42,352 bases of DNA, taken from positions 1 to 42,352 of the forward strand of contig CALXDD010000023.1 of NCBI GenBank assembly GCA_944386985.1, given 5' to 3'. Each line of letters opens with the position of its first letter. Within the stretch, counting starts at the first letter, position 1. Under the pieces are notes generated by a model, which had not been told where the DNA came from, searched no databases, and worked only from the letters and a program-made list of their open reading frames with translations. A program made the position numbers and the translations under genes. This DNA comes from an uncultured Oscillospiraceae bacterium. GTDB lineage: Bacteria; Bacillota; Clostridia; Oscillospirales; Oscillospiraceae. Positions 1 through 8,741 of this stretch are shown piece by piece.

Positions 1-80
1 TTCCGAAAGTTTCCAGTGTAAAAAATCCCTTCCCAGTCCATGCTGAGAGAAAGATGAGACAGCGGAGGGGGACAAGAATC

Positions 81-1142
81 ATGAAGCGAAAAGCGGCTGC
101 CGTCCTGCTGACGGCCCTTTTGACGGTGCAGCTGTGCCAGCCGGTGAAGGCGGTAGGCACCTCTGCAGGTGCGGCGGTGCTGATGGACGGGGACAGCGGG
201 CGGATTCTGTACGCCCACAACGCCGATCAGCCCATGTCCATCGCCAGCATTACCAAAATTATGACGGCTCTGGTAGCTCTGGAGCGGTGCAGCCTTGACC
301 GGGTGTATACCGTTACCGGGGAGGACATGGCGGAGGGCTCCTCCATGTATCTGAAAGCGGGGGAGCGGCTTACCCTGGAGGAGCTTCTGTATGGGCTGAT
401 GCTGTGCTCCGGCAACGACGCCGCCCTGGCGGTGGCCCACTGCGTCAGCGGCAGTGTGGAGACCTTTGTGGCGGCCATGAATGAAAAGGCGGAGGCGCTG
501 GGGATGACCAACACCTCCTTTGCCAACCCCAACGGGCTGGATGATCCCGCCCACTTTTCTACTGCACGGGATATGGCGGTGCTGACAAGGGAGGCCCTGG
601 CCCGGGAGGACTTCTGCCGCATCGTGTCCACCCGGTCCATCACCATCGGCCAGCGGACGCTGGTGAACCACAACAAACTCCTGAGCTGGTATGAGGACTG
701 CATCGGTGTGAAGACCGGATACACTCAGACGGCGGGGAGGACCCTGGTGTCCGCCGCCCGGCGGGACGGGCAGACACTCATCGCTGTGACGCTGAAGGAC
801 AGCAGGGACTGGGAGGACCATAAGGCTCTGCTGGACTACGGCTTTTCTGCCTTTCCACAGTCAGTGGTACTGACAGATACAGTGCCGGCAGCGGAGCTTT
901 CTGTAAAGGGCGGAAGCCTGTCAGCGGTTGCTATACAGGCAGAAACCAGTGTTTCTTATCCCTTGGCTCAGGGGGAGGAGCCGGAAATCCGGCTGGAGCT
1001 CCCTGAGGCAGTGACCGCGCCCCTTGTCAAGGGAGCCGTGGTGGGGGAGGCGGCGGTCTATCTGAGGGACCAGGAGATCGGGCGGACAAGACTTCTCTGT
1101 GGGGCGGACGTGGCCCTGGCTCTGGGCCGTCCTGCGGACTAA
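81..1142 (+). CDS. D-alanyl-D-alanine carboxypeptidase (penicillin-binding protein 5/DacF family)
   Basis: Secreted serine peptidase that removes the terminal D-Ala from peptidoglycan pentapeptides outside the membrane. All three active-site motifs of the family are visible in the 353-residue product: SITK (S56 nucleophile, K59), SGN (110-112) and KTG (211-213). Residues 1-24 look like a signal peptide (Lys/Arg then a hydrophobic stretch). The C-terminal 90 residues fit the beta-rich PBP5 C-terminal domain. The ATG at 81 is chosen because GGAGGGGG lies about 9 nt upstream at 64-71; an in-frame ATG at 54 would put charged residues ahead of the signal peptide. In spore formers this family includes DacF and DacB, but which paralogue this is cannot be told from sequence alone. 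The next gene follows after 35 nt. Confidence 0.93.
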   Translation: MKRKAAAVLLTALLTVQLCQPVKAVGTSAGAAVLMDGDSGRILYAHNADQPMSIASITKIMTALVALERCSLDRVYTVTGEDMAEGSSMYLKAGERLTLEELLYGLMLCSGNDAALAVAHCVSGSVETFVAAMNEKAEALGMTNTSFANPNGLDDPAHFSTARDMAVLTREALAREDFCRIVSTRSITIGQRTLVNHNKLLSWYEDCIGVKTGYTQTAGRTLVSAARRDGQTLIAVTLKDSRDWEDHKALLDYGFSAFPQSVVLTDTVPAAELSVKGGSLSAVAIQAETSVSYPLAQGEEPEIRLELPEAVTAPLVKGAVVGEAAVYLRDQEIGRTRLLCGADVALALGRPAD

Positions 1143-1177
1143 ACCATACAACCAAGAGGCGGAGAGGAGGGGAGCGC

Positions 1178-1897
1178 ATGCTCCAGCGGCTGCAGAAGCT
1201 GCTGTCCGCAGCGGGGCTGTGCTCCCGCAGGACGGCGGAGATGTGGATCGAAGCTGGCCGGGTGACGGTGAACGGCAGGATGGCCAGGGTGGGGGATCAG
1301 GCGGACCCGGAAACGGATGACATCCAGGTGGACGGCAGGCCCCTTCCCGTGCGGCAGGAACCAGTGTACCTGATGCTCAACAAGCCCCGGGGCTACGCCT
1401 GCTCTCTCGCAGATCCCCATGCCGCCCATCTGGTGACGGAGCTGGTGGCGGACTGCGGCCGCCGGGTGTACCCGGTGGGCCGGCTGGATGTGGAGTCCCA
1501 GGGCCTGCTGTTCCTCACAGACGACGGAGACTTCGCCCACGCTGTGCTGCATCCCAGCCACATGGTGGACAAAGTCTACCATGTGACGGTGAAGGGAATG
1601 GGGGAGGACACGGCAGAGCGCCTTGCCGCCATTACTGATTTAGACGGGGAGCCGGTACGTCCCGCCAAGATACGGGTGCTGCGGCGTAAGGACCGGAAAG
1701 CCCTCTTGGAGATCACCATTCATGAGGGGCGCAAGCGGCAGATCCGGCGTATGTGCGCCAAAGTAGGGCTGACTGTGGAGAAGCTTTTCCGGGTGGCGGA
1801 GCACGGGGTGCTCCTGGGAGATTTGGAGGAGGGGGCCTGGCGGCCTCTTACCGAGGGGGAGATCCGCCGTTTGAAGAGCGGAAAAGAACAAGCGTGA
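1178..1897 (+). CDS. rluB: rRNA pseudouridine synthase, RsuA/RluB family
   Basis: Converts a specific rRNA uridine to pseudouridine. Residues 1-60 form an S4 RNA-binding domain, followed by the catalytic domain with the diagnostic GRLD motif (101-104; D104 is the expected catalytic Asp) and a KRQIRRM signature near residue 185. At 239 residues it has the usual RluB/RsuA length. In Firmicutes the protein at this sort of locus acts on 23S rRNA (RluB type), but the target base is inferred. A GGAGGGGAG ribosome site precedes the ATG. It sits between a PBP and an RpiR regulator, spaced by 35 and 12 nt, so probably co-transcribed. Confidence 0.9.
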   Translation: MLQRLQKLLSAAGLCSRRTAEMWIEAGRVTVNGRMARVGDQADPETDDIQVDGRPLPVRQEPVYLMLNKPRGYACSLADPHAAHLVTELVADCGRRVYPVGRLDVESQGLLFLTDDGDFAHAVLHPSHMVDKVYHVTVKGMGEDTAERLAAITDLDGEPVRPAKIRVLRRKDRKALLEITIHEGRKRQIRRMCAKVGLTVEKLFRVAEHGVLLGDLEEGAWRPLTEGEIRRLKSGKEQA

Positions 1898-1909
1898 GGA
1901 GGGAGCGGC

Positions 1910-2776
1910 GTGCAGAAAAACGTGCTCCACACCATTAAAAAGAACCTGTCCGGTTTTTCCAAGGGGCAAAAGCGGATCGGGACCTACATATTGGAGAACT
2001 ATGACAAGGCGGCCTTCATGACCGCCAGCAAGCTGGGCAGCATCACCGGGGTCAGTGAGTCCACGGTGGTGCGTTTTGCCGCTGAGCTGGGGTACGACGG
2101 CTATCCCGCTATGCAGAAGGCGCTGCAGGAACTGGTGCGCAGCCGTCTCACCTCCCTTCAGCGCATTGAAGCATCTACCGATCGCTTCAGCGGTTCCGAC
2201 CTCATCACCACTGTCCTCCACGCGGATATGGAGAAAATCCGCCAGGCGGTGGAAGAGGTGAGCCGGGAGGATTTCCGGATCGCGGTGGAGGAGCTGATGG
2301 CCGCCCGGCATATCTACATTTTAGGGGTACGGTCCAGCTCCTTTCTGGCAGGCTATCTCCACTTCTACTTTCACTTGATCTTTGACAATGTGATACTGGT
2401 GACAGAGAACAGTGCCGGAGATATTTTGGAGAAAATCCTGCGGATCGGGCCGGAGGACGTGCTCATCGGCATCACCTTCCCCAGGTACTCCAGCAGCACC
2501 GCCGTGGGCGTCCGCTTTGCCCGGGACCGGGGAGCCCGGATCATCGCCGTTACCGACGGTCCCAGCTCCCCCTTGTATCCCATGGCCACCGCCAACCTCA
2601 CTGCCCGCAGCGATATGATCTCCTTTGTGGACTCTCTGGTGGCCCCTTTCAGCCTGCTTAACGCCCTGATTGTGGCGGCGGGCTATCGTAAAAATGCAGA
2701 TATTTCCCAGATCTTCGGAAGTCTGGAGCACATCTGGGAGGAATATGGAGTGTTTGGTGGTTCCAATGAGGAATGA
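1910..2776 (+). CDS. MurR/RpiR family transcriptional regulator
   Basis: DNA-binding regulator whose C-terminal sugar-isomerase (SIS) domain normally senses a phosphosugar. Residues 1-77 are the HTH_6 domain; residues about 125-265 are the SIS fold. Starts at a GTG with GAGGAGGGA just upstream; length 288 matches the family. No sugar uptake or catabolic gene is adjacent: its neighbours are a pseudouridine synthase and a flavoprotein, so its regulon is unknown. The 3' end overlaps the next gene by 11 nt, showing translational coupling. Confidence 0.9.
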   Translation: MQKNVLHTIKKNLSGFSKGQKRIGTYILENYDKAAFMTASKLGSITGVSESTVVRFAAELGYDGYPAMQKALQELVRSRLTSLQRIEASTDRFSGSDLITTVLHADMEKIRQAVEEVSREDFRIAVEELMAARHIYILGVRSSSFLAGYLHFYFHLIFDNVILVTENSAGDILEKILRIGPEDVLIGITFPRYSSSTAVGVRFARDRGARIIAVTDGPSSPLYPMATANLTARSDMISFVDSLVAPFSLLNALIVAAGYRKNADISQIFGSLEHIWEEYGVFGGSNEE

Positions 2777-4013
2777 TTGGGATGTACTGGTGATCGGCGG
2801 CGGCGCCGCCGGAATGATGGCGGCCATCGCCGCAGCGGAGCAGGGGGCGGCAGTTTGTCTCTTGGAGCCCAACAGCCGCCTTGGGAAAAAACTGAATATC
2901 ACCGGCAAGGGCCGGTGCAATCTGACCAACAACTGCTCTCAGCAGGAACTGATGGCCAATATACCGTGTAACGGAAAATTCCTTTACAGCACCTTTTCTC
3001 AGCTGGACAGCCGGGATACCATGTCCTTTTTTGAGGGCCTCGGGGTGCCGCTGAAAACGGAGCGGGGGAATCGGGTCTATCCCGCCAGCGACCGCTCCTT
3101 TGATGTCAGCGCCGCTCTGGAGCGTCGGCTGAAGGCTTTGGATGTGACGCTGCTCCGGCAGCGGGCGGAGTCCCTGGTGCTGGAGGATGGGGCCGTAAGG
3201 GGAGCCGCAGGCGGAGGAGAGGTGTGGCGCGCCAAGGCGGTGATTGTAGCCACCGGCGGCGTGTCTTACCCTCTCACCGGCAGCACCGGCGACGGCTACC
3301 GTCTGGCCGAGGCGGCGGGCCATACCATCATCCCCCCGCGGGGCTCCCTGATCCCTCTGGAGGCGGAGGGAGAGGACTGTCAGCGGATGCAGGGGCTGAG
3401 CCTTCGAAATGTATCTATTACCGTATGGGAGGAAGGGAAAAAGATTTATACCGATTTCGGGGAAATGCTTTTCACCCATTTTGGCGTCAGCGGTCCTCTG
3501 GTGCTGTCCGCTTCCGCCCATATGCGCCATTTTGAAAAGAAGAAGTACCGGCTGGAGATCGATCTGAAGCCCGCTCTGGACGAGGGGGCGCTGGACCGGC
3601 GGCTCCTGTCGGATTTTGCCAAATATGCCAACAGCGACTTCGGCAATGCCCTGGGGGATTTGCTGCCGAGGAAGCTGATCCCAGTGGCGGTGGAACGCTC
3701 AGGCATCCCCGCCCACGAGAAGGTCCACGATATCACCAAGGAGCAGCGCCGGACGCTGCTGACGGCGCTGAAGCACTTCAGCGTGGACATTCGGGGTCCA
3801 AGGCCGGTTGAGGAGGCCATCATCACCTCCGGCGGCGTGAAGGTGGGGGAGGTGAACCCCTCCACCATGGAGTCCCGGCTGACGGCGGGGTTGTATTTCG
3901 CCGGGGAGGTTTTGGATGTGGATGCCTATACCGGTGGCTTCAATCTGCAAATTGCCTGGTCCACCGGCTATGTGGCAGGACAACACGCGGCCTTCGCCGC
4001 GATGAGTGAATAG
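2766..4013 (+). CDS. HI0933-family NAD(P)/FAD-dependent oxidoreductase (BaiN/YtfP type)
   Basis: Flavoprotein of 415 residues. An N-terminal Rossmann dinucleotide motif GGGAAG (11-16) follows the beta strand DVLVI, then the family signature around LGKKLNITGKGRCNLTNN. A second flavin motif, GGVKVGEVNPSTM, and the C-terminal YTGGFNLQIAWSTGY block complete the HI0933-like pattern. Members are annotated as aminoacetone oxidase-like or BaiN-like, but the substrate of this one is unknown. Start ATG at 2766 keeps the N-terminal Rossmann strand at the expected position with GGTGG upstream; an ATG at 2745 with GGGAGGA only 2 nt away is a less likely alternative. Overlaps the rpiR-type gene by 11 nt and is followed after 13 nt by cmk. 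Confidence 0.88.
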   Translation: MRNDWDVLVIGGGAAGMMAAIAAAEQGAAVCLLEPNSRLGKKLNITGKGRCNLTNNCSQQELMANIPCNGKFLYSTFSQLDSRDTMSFFEGLGVPLKTERGNRVYPASDRSFDVSAALERRLKALDVTLLRQRAESLVLEDGAVRGAAGGGEVWRAKAVIVATGGVSYPLTGSTGDGYRLAEAAGHTIIPPRGSLIPLEAEGEDCQRMQGLSLRNVSITVWEEGKKIYTDFGEMLFTHFGVSGPLVLSASAHMRHFEKKKYRLEIDLKPALDEGALDRRLLSDFAKYANSDFGNALGDLLPRKLIPVAVERSGIPAHEKVHDITKEQRRTLLTALKHFSVDIRGPRPVEEAIITSGGVKVGEVNPSTMESRLTAGLYFAGEVLDVDAYTGGFNLQIAWSTGYVAGQHAAFAAMSE

Positions 4014-4026
4014 AGGAGAGGATCGT

Positions 4027-4710
4027 ATGAGTGACAAGAGACGAGCCGTGGCCATTGACGGGCCCTCCGGCGCAGGGAAGAGCACCCTGGCCAGGGCTGT
4101 GGCCAAGGAGTTGGGATTCCGCTATGTGGACACTGGAGCCATTTACCGCACCGTGGGCTGCGCGGCCCACCGAAAGGGGCTGGACCCTGGCGATGCCGCC
4201 GCCATCGAGGCGCTGCTGGGGGAGCTTCAGGTGGAGATGACCTATGACGGGGAGGGGCTGCAGCATATGCTTCTCAACGGGGAGGACGTGACGAAGGAGA
4301 TTCGCCTGCCGGAGATCTCCCTGTATGCCTCCCGGGTGTCCGCCATTCCGGCAGTGCGGGCCTTTTTGCTGGAGATGCAGCGGGAGATGGCCAGGAAGTA
4401 CGACGTGATTATGGATGGCCGGGATATCGGCACCGTGGTGCTGCCCCAGGCGGATGTGAAGATCTTTCTCACCGCTTCCCCGGAGGATCGGGCACGGCGG
4501 CGGTATCTGGAGCTCCAGCAGCGGGGGACCCCTCAGGACTATGATCAGCTTCTCGCCGAAATCCGGGAGCGGGATTACAACGACTCCCACCGCTCTTCCG
4601 CCCCCCTTCGTCCGGCGGCGGACTCCATTTTGCTGGATACCACAGACAACACCTTTGCGCAGAGCTGCGCGCTTTTGCGGCGGACCATTGAGGAGCGGCT
4701 GGGGAGATGA
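4027..4710 (+). CDS. cmk: (d)CMP kinase
   Basis: Phosphorylates CMP and dCMP to the diphosphates in the cytosol. The 227-residue protein starts with the P-loop GPSGAGKST and carries the Cmk signatures YRTVG, DGRDIGTVV and ARRRYLEL, at normal family length. The ATG at 4027 has GAGGAGAG 6 nt upstream; an ATG at 4006 lies inside the previous gene and lacks a site. Its last four bases overlap the plsC start (ATGA), and the order cmk-plsC-ispH-rpsA is a widespread clostridial arrangement. Confidence 0.96.
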   Translation: MSDKRRAVAIDGPSGAGKSTLARAVAKELGFRYVDTGAIYRTVGCAAHRKGLDPGDAAAIEALLGELQVEMTYDGEGLQHMLLNGEDVTKEIRLPEISLYASRVSAIPAVRAFLLEMQREMARKYDVIMDGRDIGTVVLPQADVKIFLTASPEDRARRRYLELQQRGTPQDYDQLLAEIRERDYNDSHRSSAPLRPAADSILLDTTDNTFAQSCALLRRTIEERLGR

Positions 4711-5312
4711 AAATGGGATTCAGTAAAGGATTTTTCAAGTTTGCCTACTGTGTGGTGAAGCCCATTTTCGCCCTTTTGTGCCCCATTCGGGTCATCGGGA
4801 GGGAGAACGTGCCTGCCGGCGGCGCGGTGCTCTGCGCCAATCACAACAACGCTGTGGACCCCATCCTCATCGCTCTGGCACTGCCCAAGGACGCAGGACT
4901 TCGGTTCATGGCCAAGATGGAGCTGTTCCAAAATTTCTTCCTGAAGTGGCTGTTTTGTAAACTGGGCGCTTTTCCGGTCAATCGGGAGGGCAACGATGTG
5001 GTCGCTATGAAGACTGCCATGCGCTGCCTCCAGAGTGGGGAAAAGCTGCTGCTGTTCCCGGAGGGGACAAGAGTGAAAAGCGAGGGGGACGTGGCAGCCA
5101 AAGGCGGTGCGGTGATGTTCGCCACCCGCACCGGGGTACCCATGGTGCCCATTTACTGCGGCGGACGGGAGAAACTCTTTCACCGCAGTACCATCGTCTT
5201 CGGTCAGCCCTACAGCCCCCACAGCGCCGGACGGCGGCCCACAGCGGAAGAGAACCGGCAGTTTGCCGATGAGCTGCTTCGCCAGATCTACAGTTTGAAG
5301 GAGAAGGTGTGA
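4707..5312 (+). CDS. plsC: 1-acyl-sn-glycerol-3-phosphate acyltransferase
   Basis: Acylates lysophosphatidic acid to phosphatidic acid at the inner face of the membrane. The HX4D motif (HNNAVD, near residue 47) and the FPEGTR motif (near residue 114) are both intact, giving the two key PlsC active-site blocks. An N-terminal hydrophobic segment probably associates with the membrane. Length 201 is normal. The start overlaps cmk by 4 nt and the stop is one base from the next ATG, so translation is tightly coupled. Confidence 0.93.
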   Translation: MKMGFSKGFFKFAYCVVKPIFALLCPIRVIGRENVPAGGAVLCANHNNAVDPILIALALPKDAGLRFMAKMELFQNFFLKWLFCKLGAFPVNREGNDVVAMKTAMRCLQSGEKLLLFPEGTRVKSEGDVAAKGGAVMFATRTGVPMVPIYCGGREKLFHRSTIVFGQPYSPHSAGRRPTAEENRQFADELLRQIYSLKEKV

Positions 5313-5313
5313 G

Positions 5314-7251
5314 ATGGAGGTCATCCTTGCAAAGTCCGCCGGGTTCTGCTACGGCGTGCGCCGGGCGGTGGAGATGGCCAGCCAGGCGGTGGAGGAGGGG
5401 CGGCGCCCGGCCATGCTGGGTCCGGTGATCCACAACAGCGCCGTCATCCGTCAGCTTACCGAGGGGGGCGCCCGCCTCATCCAGCGGGCGGAGGAGGCCA
5501 TGCCCGGGGAAACGGTGGTGATCCGCGCTCACGGAGAAGGGGAGGCTACCTACCAGATTCTGGAAGAGCGGGGCGCTCAGGTGCTGGACGGCACCTGTCC
5601 CCATGTGCGGCGGATTCAGGAGATCGCCCGGGAGGCTGCCGGCGAGGGGCGGCAGATGATCCTCATCGGCAATCCAGATCACCCGGAGGTCCGGGGCATC
5701 TGCGGCTGGGGCCGGGATGTTCTGGTATTTTCGGGGCCGGAGGAACTGGCGGCGTGGCTGGAGCGCTGTCCGGAGGCCAGGGAAATGCCCCTGACTATGG
5801 CGGCCCAAACCACTCAGATCCAGGAGGTTTGGGAAGAATCTCTGAAAATTGCAAAAAAAGAGTGTACAAATCTGAAAAAGTTTGATACAATATGTTTTGC
5901 TACGCATAAGCGCCAGTCCGAAGCGGCAGAAATTGCCGGTCAGGTTGACGTGATGGTGGTGGTGGGCGACCGACAAAGCGCCAACAGCCGACACCTGGTC
6001 AAGCTCTGTCAGGAGCGGTGTTCCCGGGTCTTCCTGGTGGAGGATGCGGGGGAGATCACACCGGACAAGCTGGCAGGCTGCCGCGTTGCCGGACTGACGG
6101 CGGGCGCTTCCGCACCTGCGAGCATCATAAAGGAGGTCAACAAGACGATGAGCGAAGAAAAAATCATGAGCGAGGGCACCGAAAATTTTGCCGAAATGTT
6201 TGAACAGTATACCAATACTTTGAATACAGGAGACAAGGTCACCGGTGTGGTTACCGCCATCACCCCTACTGAAGTCCATGTCGACCTGGGCTGCAAGCAG
6301 GCCGGCTACATCCCCATCGACCAGCTGACGGACGATCCCACTGTGAAGCCCGAGGACGTGGTAAAGGTGGGCGACACTGTGGAACTGTTTGTCATCCGCG
6401 TCAATGATGTGGAGGGCTATGCCACTCTGTCCAAGAAGCGTCTGGATGCCAACAAGATCTGGGACGTGCTGGAGCAGGCCGTGGAGGACAAGACTGTCAT
6501 GGAGGGCGTTGTGTCCGAGGAGAACAAGGGCGGAATCGTGGTCTTCATCAAGGGTGTGCGCGTGTTCGTGCCTGCTTCCCAGTCCGGTCTGCCCCGCGGG
6601 GCTGATCTCAGCCAGCTGATCAAGCAGAAGGTGCAGCTGCGCATCACCGAGGTGAACCGTGCCCGCCGCCGCGTGGTGGGTTCCATCCGTGCTGTTGCTT
6701 ATGAGGCTCGTCAGGCTGCCGCTGCCGCCGTTTGGGAGGGCATTGAGGTCGGCAAGCATTATACTGGTACTGTGAAGTCCATGACCAGCTACGGCGTGTT
6801 TGTGGACATCGGCGGTGTGGACGGGATGGTACATATCTCCGACCTGTCCTGGAGCCGCATCAAGCATCCCAGCGAGCTGGTGAAGGTGGGCGACACTCTG
6901 GATGTGTACGTCATCTCCTTCGACAAGGAGAAGCGCAAGATCTCCCTGGGTGTGAAGGACCGCAGCATGAACCCCTGGGAGAAGTTCATGGAGACTTACA
7001 AGGTTGGCGATGTGGCTGACGTCCGCATCGTCAAGCTGATGACCTTCGGCGCCTTTGCCGAGGTGGTTCCCGGTGTGGACGGCCTGATTCACATCTCCCA
7101 GATCGCTGACCGCCGGATCGAGAGCCCTGCTGAGTGCCTCGCCGAGGGCCAGATCGTGAAGGCCAAGATTATCGAGGTGGACGAGGACAAGAAGAAGATC
7201 TCCCTGTCCATCCGGGCTCTGCTGACCGCTCCCGCCGACGACGCGGAGTAA
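5314..7251 (+). CDS. ispH/rpsA: Fusion: 4-hydroxy-3-methylbut-2-enyl diphosphate reductase (IspH) - ribosomal protein S1
   Basis: Single 645-residue frame. Residues 1-278 are IspH, the last MEP-pathway enzyme, which makes IPP and DMAPP with a 4Fe-4S cluster. The three cluster cysteines are present: C12 (GFCYG), C95 (GTCPHV) and C194 (TICFATHKRQ), as is the TAGASAP signature near 262. Residues 279-645 hold four S1 (OB-fold) RNA-binding repeats, starting near 307, 393, 480 and 565. The third contains YGVFVDIGGVDGMVHIS and the fourth FGAFAEVVPGVDGLIHIS. This fusion is established in clostridia. The linker carries a good ribosome binding site and in-frame ATGs, so a free S1 may also be made. The ispD and ispF genes lie 0.7-2 kb downstream in the next operon. 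A strong terminator follows after 27 nt. Confidence 0.95.
   Translation: MEVILAKSAGFCYGVRRAVEMASQAVEEGRRPAMLGPVIHNSAVIRQLTEGGARLIQRAEEAMPGETVVIRAHGEGEATYQILEERGAQVLDGTCPHVRRIQEIAREAAGEGRQMILIGNPDHPEVRGICGWGRDVLVFSGPEELAAWLERCPEAREMPLTMAAQTTQIQEVWEESLKIAKKECTNLKKFDTICFATHKRQSEAAEIAGQVDVMVVVGDRQSANSRHLVKLCQERCSRVFLVEDAGEITPDKLAGCRVAGLTAGASAPASIIKEVNKTMSEEKIMSEGTENFAEMFEQYTNTLNTGDKVTGVVTAITPTEVHVDLGCKQAGYIPIDQLTDDPTVKPEDVVKVGDTVELFVIRVNDVEGYATLSKKRLDANKIWDVLEQAVEDKTVMEGVVSEENKGGIVVFIKGVRVFVPASQSGLPRGADLSQLIKQKVQLRITEVNRARRRVVGSIRAVAYEARQAAAAAVWEGIEVGKHYTGTVKSMTSYGVFVDIGGVDGMVHISDLSWSRIKHPSELVKVGDTLDVYVISFDKEKRKISLGVKDRSMNPWEKFMETYKVGDVADVRIVKLMTFGAFAEVVPGVDGLIHISQIADRRIESPAECLAEGQIVKAKIIEVDEDKKKISLSIRALLTAPADDAE
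6129..6150 (+). promoter_or_regulatory. Possible internal ribosome binding site for a free S1 protein
   Basis: AAAGGAGG at 6129-6136 is followed 11 nt later by an in-frame ATG at 6148 (codon 279), exactly at the IspH-S1 boundary. Another in-frame ATG is at 6166. The motif is as strong as most true start sites in this window. Whether it is used is inferred. Confidence 0.5.
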
Positions 7252-7278
7252 GCAGCAGAACTGCAACAGAATCAGAGA

Positions 7279-7317
7279 GCGCGCCGCGAGCTTCAGCAGC
7301 TCCCGGCGCGCTTTTTT
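7279..7317 (+). terminator. Rho-independent terminator after ispH-rpsA
   Basis: GCGCGCCG (7279-7286) plus GAGCT pair with AGCTC plus CGGCGCGC (7304-7311) with one C/C mismatch. The loop is 5 nt, and T6 (7312-7317) follows at once. Confidence 0.92.
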
Positions 7318-7400
7318 GCCTCCTGCCACCGAAATATTTTTTATTCCTTCGCTATATGTGTTAAAAAACGGAAAAATTGGGAATAATTTGGAACAAATCC

Positions 7401-7429
7401 TTGCAAAAGCTTGTTAGGTGGGGTACAAT
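7401..7429 (+). promoter_or_regulatory. Sigma-A promoter of carD-ispD-ispF
   Basis: TTGCAA (7401-7406), a 17-nt spacer and TACAAT (7424-7429) lie in an AT-rich stretch right after the upstream terminator. The carD ribosome site AAGGAGG (7468-7474) follows about 40 nt further on. Confidence 0.8.
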
Positions 7430-7478
7430 AAACGGTAGTGTGCCGGAAATTGTGTGGTAAAGAAGCGAAGGAGGACGT

Positions 7479-7988
7479 ATGTTTCAGGTAGGGGACAAGG
7501 TGGTCCACCCTATGCACGGCGCGGGCGTGATCGATAAGATCGTAGAGGAGCGGATCAGCGGAAAAACACAGACGTACTATGTCTTTTCCATGCCGGTCAG
7601 CGGGCTGGTGCTGAAGATCCCCACGGCCAAAAGCCATCTGGTGGGACTGCGGTCTGTGGTGGATTCGGCTGCGGCCTCTGCGGTGATCGGCGCTCTGTCG
7701 CGGCTGGACACCGGCGAGACCTCCAACTGGAACAAGCGCTATCGGGAAAATCTGGAGCGGCTGAAAAGCGGGGATCTCTACGAGGTAGCCCGGGTCATCA
7801 AATGTCTGATGCTCCGGGACGCGGAGCGGGGGCTCTCCACCGGGGAGCGGAAGATGCTCCACAGCGCCAAGCAGATTTTTCTCTCAGAGATGGTGCTGGC
7901 CACCGGGGAGAGTTACCAGACTATGGAGAGCAGGCTTTGCGCCTGTATGCAGTCCGGAGCAGAGAAAGAGGAAGCGGCATCATGTTAG
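7479..7988 (+). CDS. carD: CarD-family transcription regulator
   Basis: RNA polymerase-binding regulator of the CarD/CdnL family, which stabilises open promoter complexes, notably at rRNA promoters. Residues 1-65 form the Tudor-like RNAP-interacting domain (start FQVGDKVVHPMHGAGVI). The rest is helical and includes the W-containing patch SNWNKRYREN that in family members contacts the transcription bubble. Length 169 is typical. It has a consensus promoter and ribosome site, and its last 7 nt overlap ispD, an arrangement known in Firmicutes. Confidence 0.92.
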   Translation: MFQVGDKVVHPMHGAGVIDKIVEERISGKTQTYYVFSMPVSGLVLKIPTAKSHLVGLRSVVDSAAASAVIGALSRLDTGETSNWNKRYRENLERLKSGDLYEVARVIKCLMLRDAERGLSTGERKMLHSAKQIFLSEMVLATGESYQTMESRLCACMQSGAEKEEAASC

Positions 7989-8737
7989 ATAAAGCGGGGA
8001 AGCTGATGTTTGGATTTTTGAAAAAGCGGAGGGGTGGACAGCCGCCCCTCTTTTGCAGCGCGGTGGTACCGGCGGCGGGCAGCTCCCGACGGATGGGCGG
8101 GGAGAACAAACTCTTTGCCCAGGTGGGGGGGATGGCGGTACTGGCCAGAACAGTAATGGCTTTGGCCGGTTCGGAACTGATTGGAGAAATCATCGTGGCC
8201 ACCCGTGAGGAGGACCTGATGACGGCGGCGGATCTCTGCCGGGCCTGCGGTGTGGAGAAGCCGCTGAAGCTGGTAGTGGGCGGCGCCACCCGGCTGGAGT
8301 CGGTGGCCAAGGCGCTGGAGGAGTGCGACCCACGGGCCACGCTGGCGGCGGTCCACGACGGAGCCAGGCCTCTGGTGACGGTGGATGTTATTGACGAGGC
8401 GGTACGCCGGGCAGCGGAGTGCTACGCGGCGGCCCCTGCGGTGCCGGTGAAGGACACCATCAAGGAGGCAGGGGAGGATGGCGTGGTTACCGCTACGCCG
8501 GACCGGAGCCGTCTTTTTGCGGTACAGACGCCCCAGGTGTTCGACATGGATCTTCTGAAGGGGGCACTGAAGGCGGCTTTGGACGCGGGGATTACCCTCA
8601 CCGATGACTGCGGCGCGGTGGAGCGCCTCGGCAAGCAAGTGGTATTGACGAAGGGGAGCTATGAGAACATCAAGATCACCACACCGGAGGATCTGATTTT
8701 GGCCCAGGCCATCTGGGACAATCGAAATGGAGGCTGA
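7982..8737 (+). CDS. ispD: 2-C-methyl-D-erythritol 4-phosphate cytidylyltransferase
   Basis: Third MEP-pathway enzyme; couples MEP with CTP to give CDP-ME. The nucleotide-binding signature [28 protein letters not shown] and TPQVFD are all present. The chosen ATG (7982) gives 251 residues with about 27 ahead of the core, and AGAGGAAG lies about 8 nt upstream. An ATG at 8006 would shorten this extension. It overlaps carD by 7 nt and stops 4 nt before the ispF start, so the three genes are one operon. Confidence 0.94.
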   Translation: MLDKAGKLMFGFLKKRRGGQPPLFCSAVVPAAGSSRRMGGENKLFAQVGGMAVLARTVMALAGSELIGEIIVATREEDLMTAADLCRACGVEKPLKLVVGGATRLESVAKALEECDPRATLAAVHDGARPLVTVDVIDEAVRRAAECYAAAPAVPVKDTIKEAGEDGVVTATPDRSRLFAVQTPQVFDMDLLKGALKAALDAGITLTDDCGAVERLGKQVVLTKGSYENIKITTPEDLILAQAIWDNRNGG

Positions 8738-8741
8738 GACC

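Noticed and set aside
5005-7329. Very long open frame antisense to the ispH-S1 gene
   Set aside because: The plus strand encodes a clear fusion of two known families. The antisense frame is a by-product of GC-rich third positions and has no ribosome site or recognisable domain.
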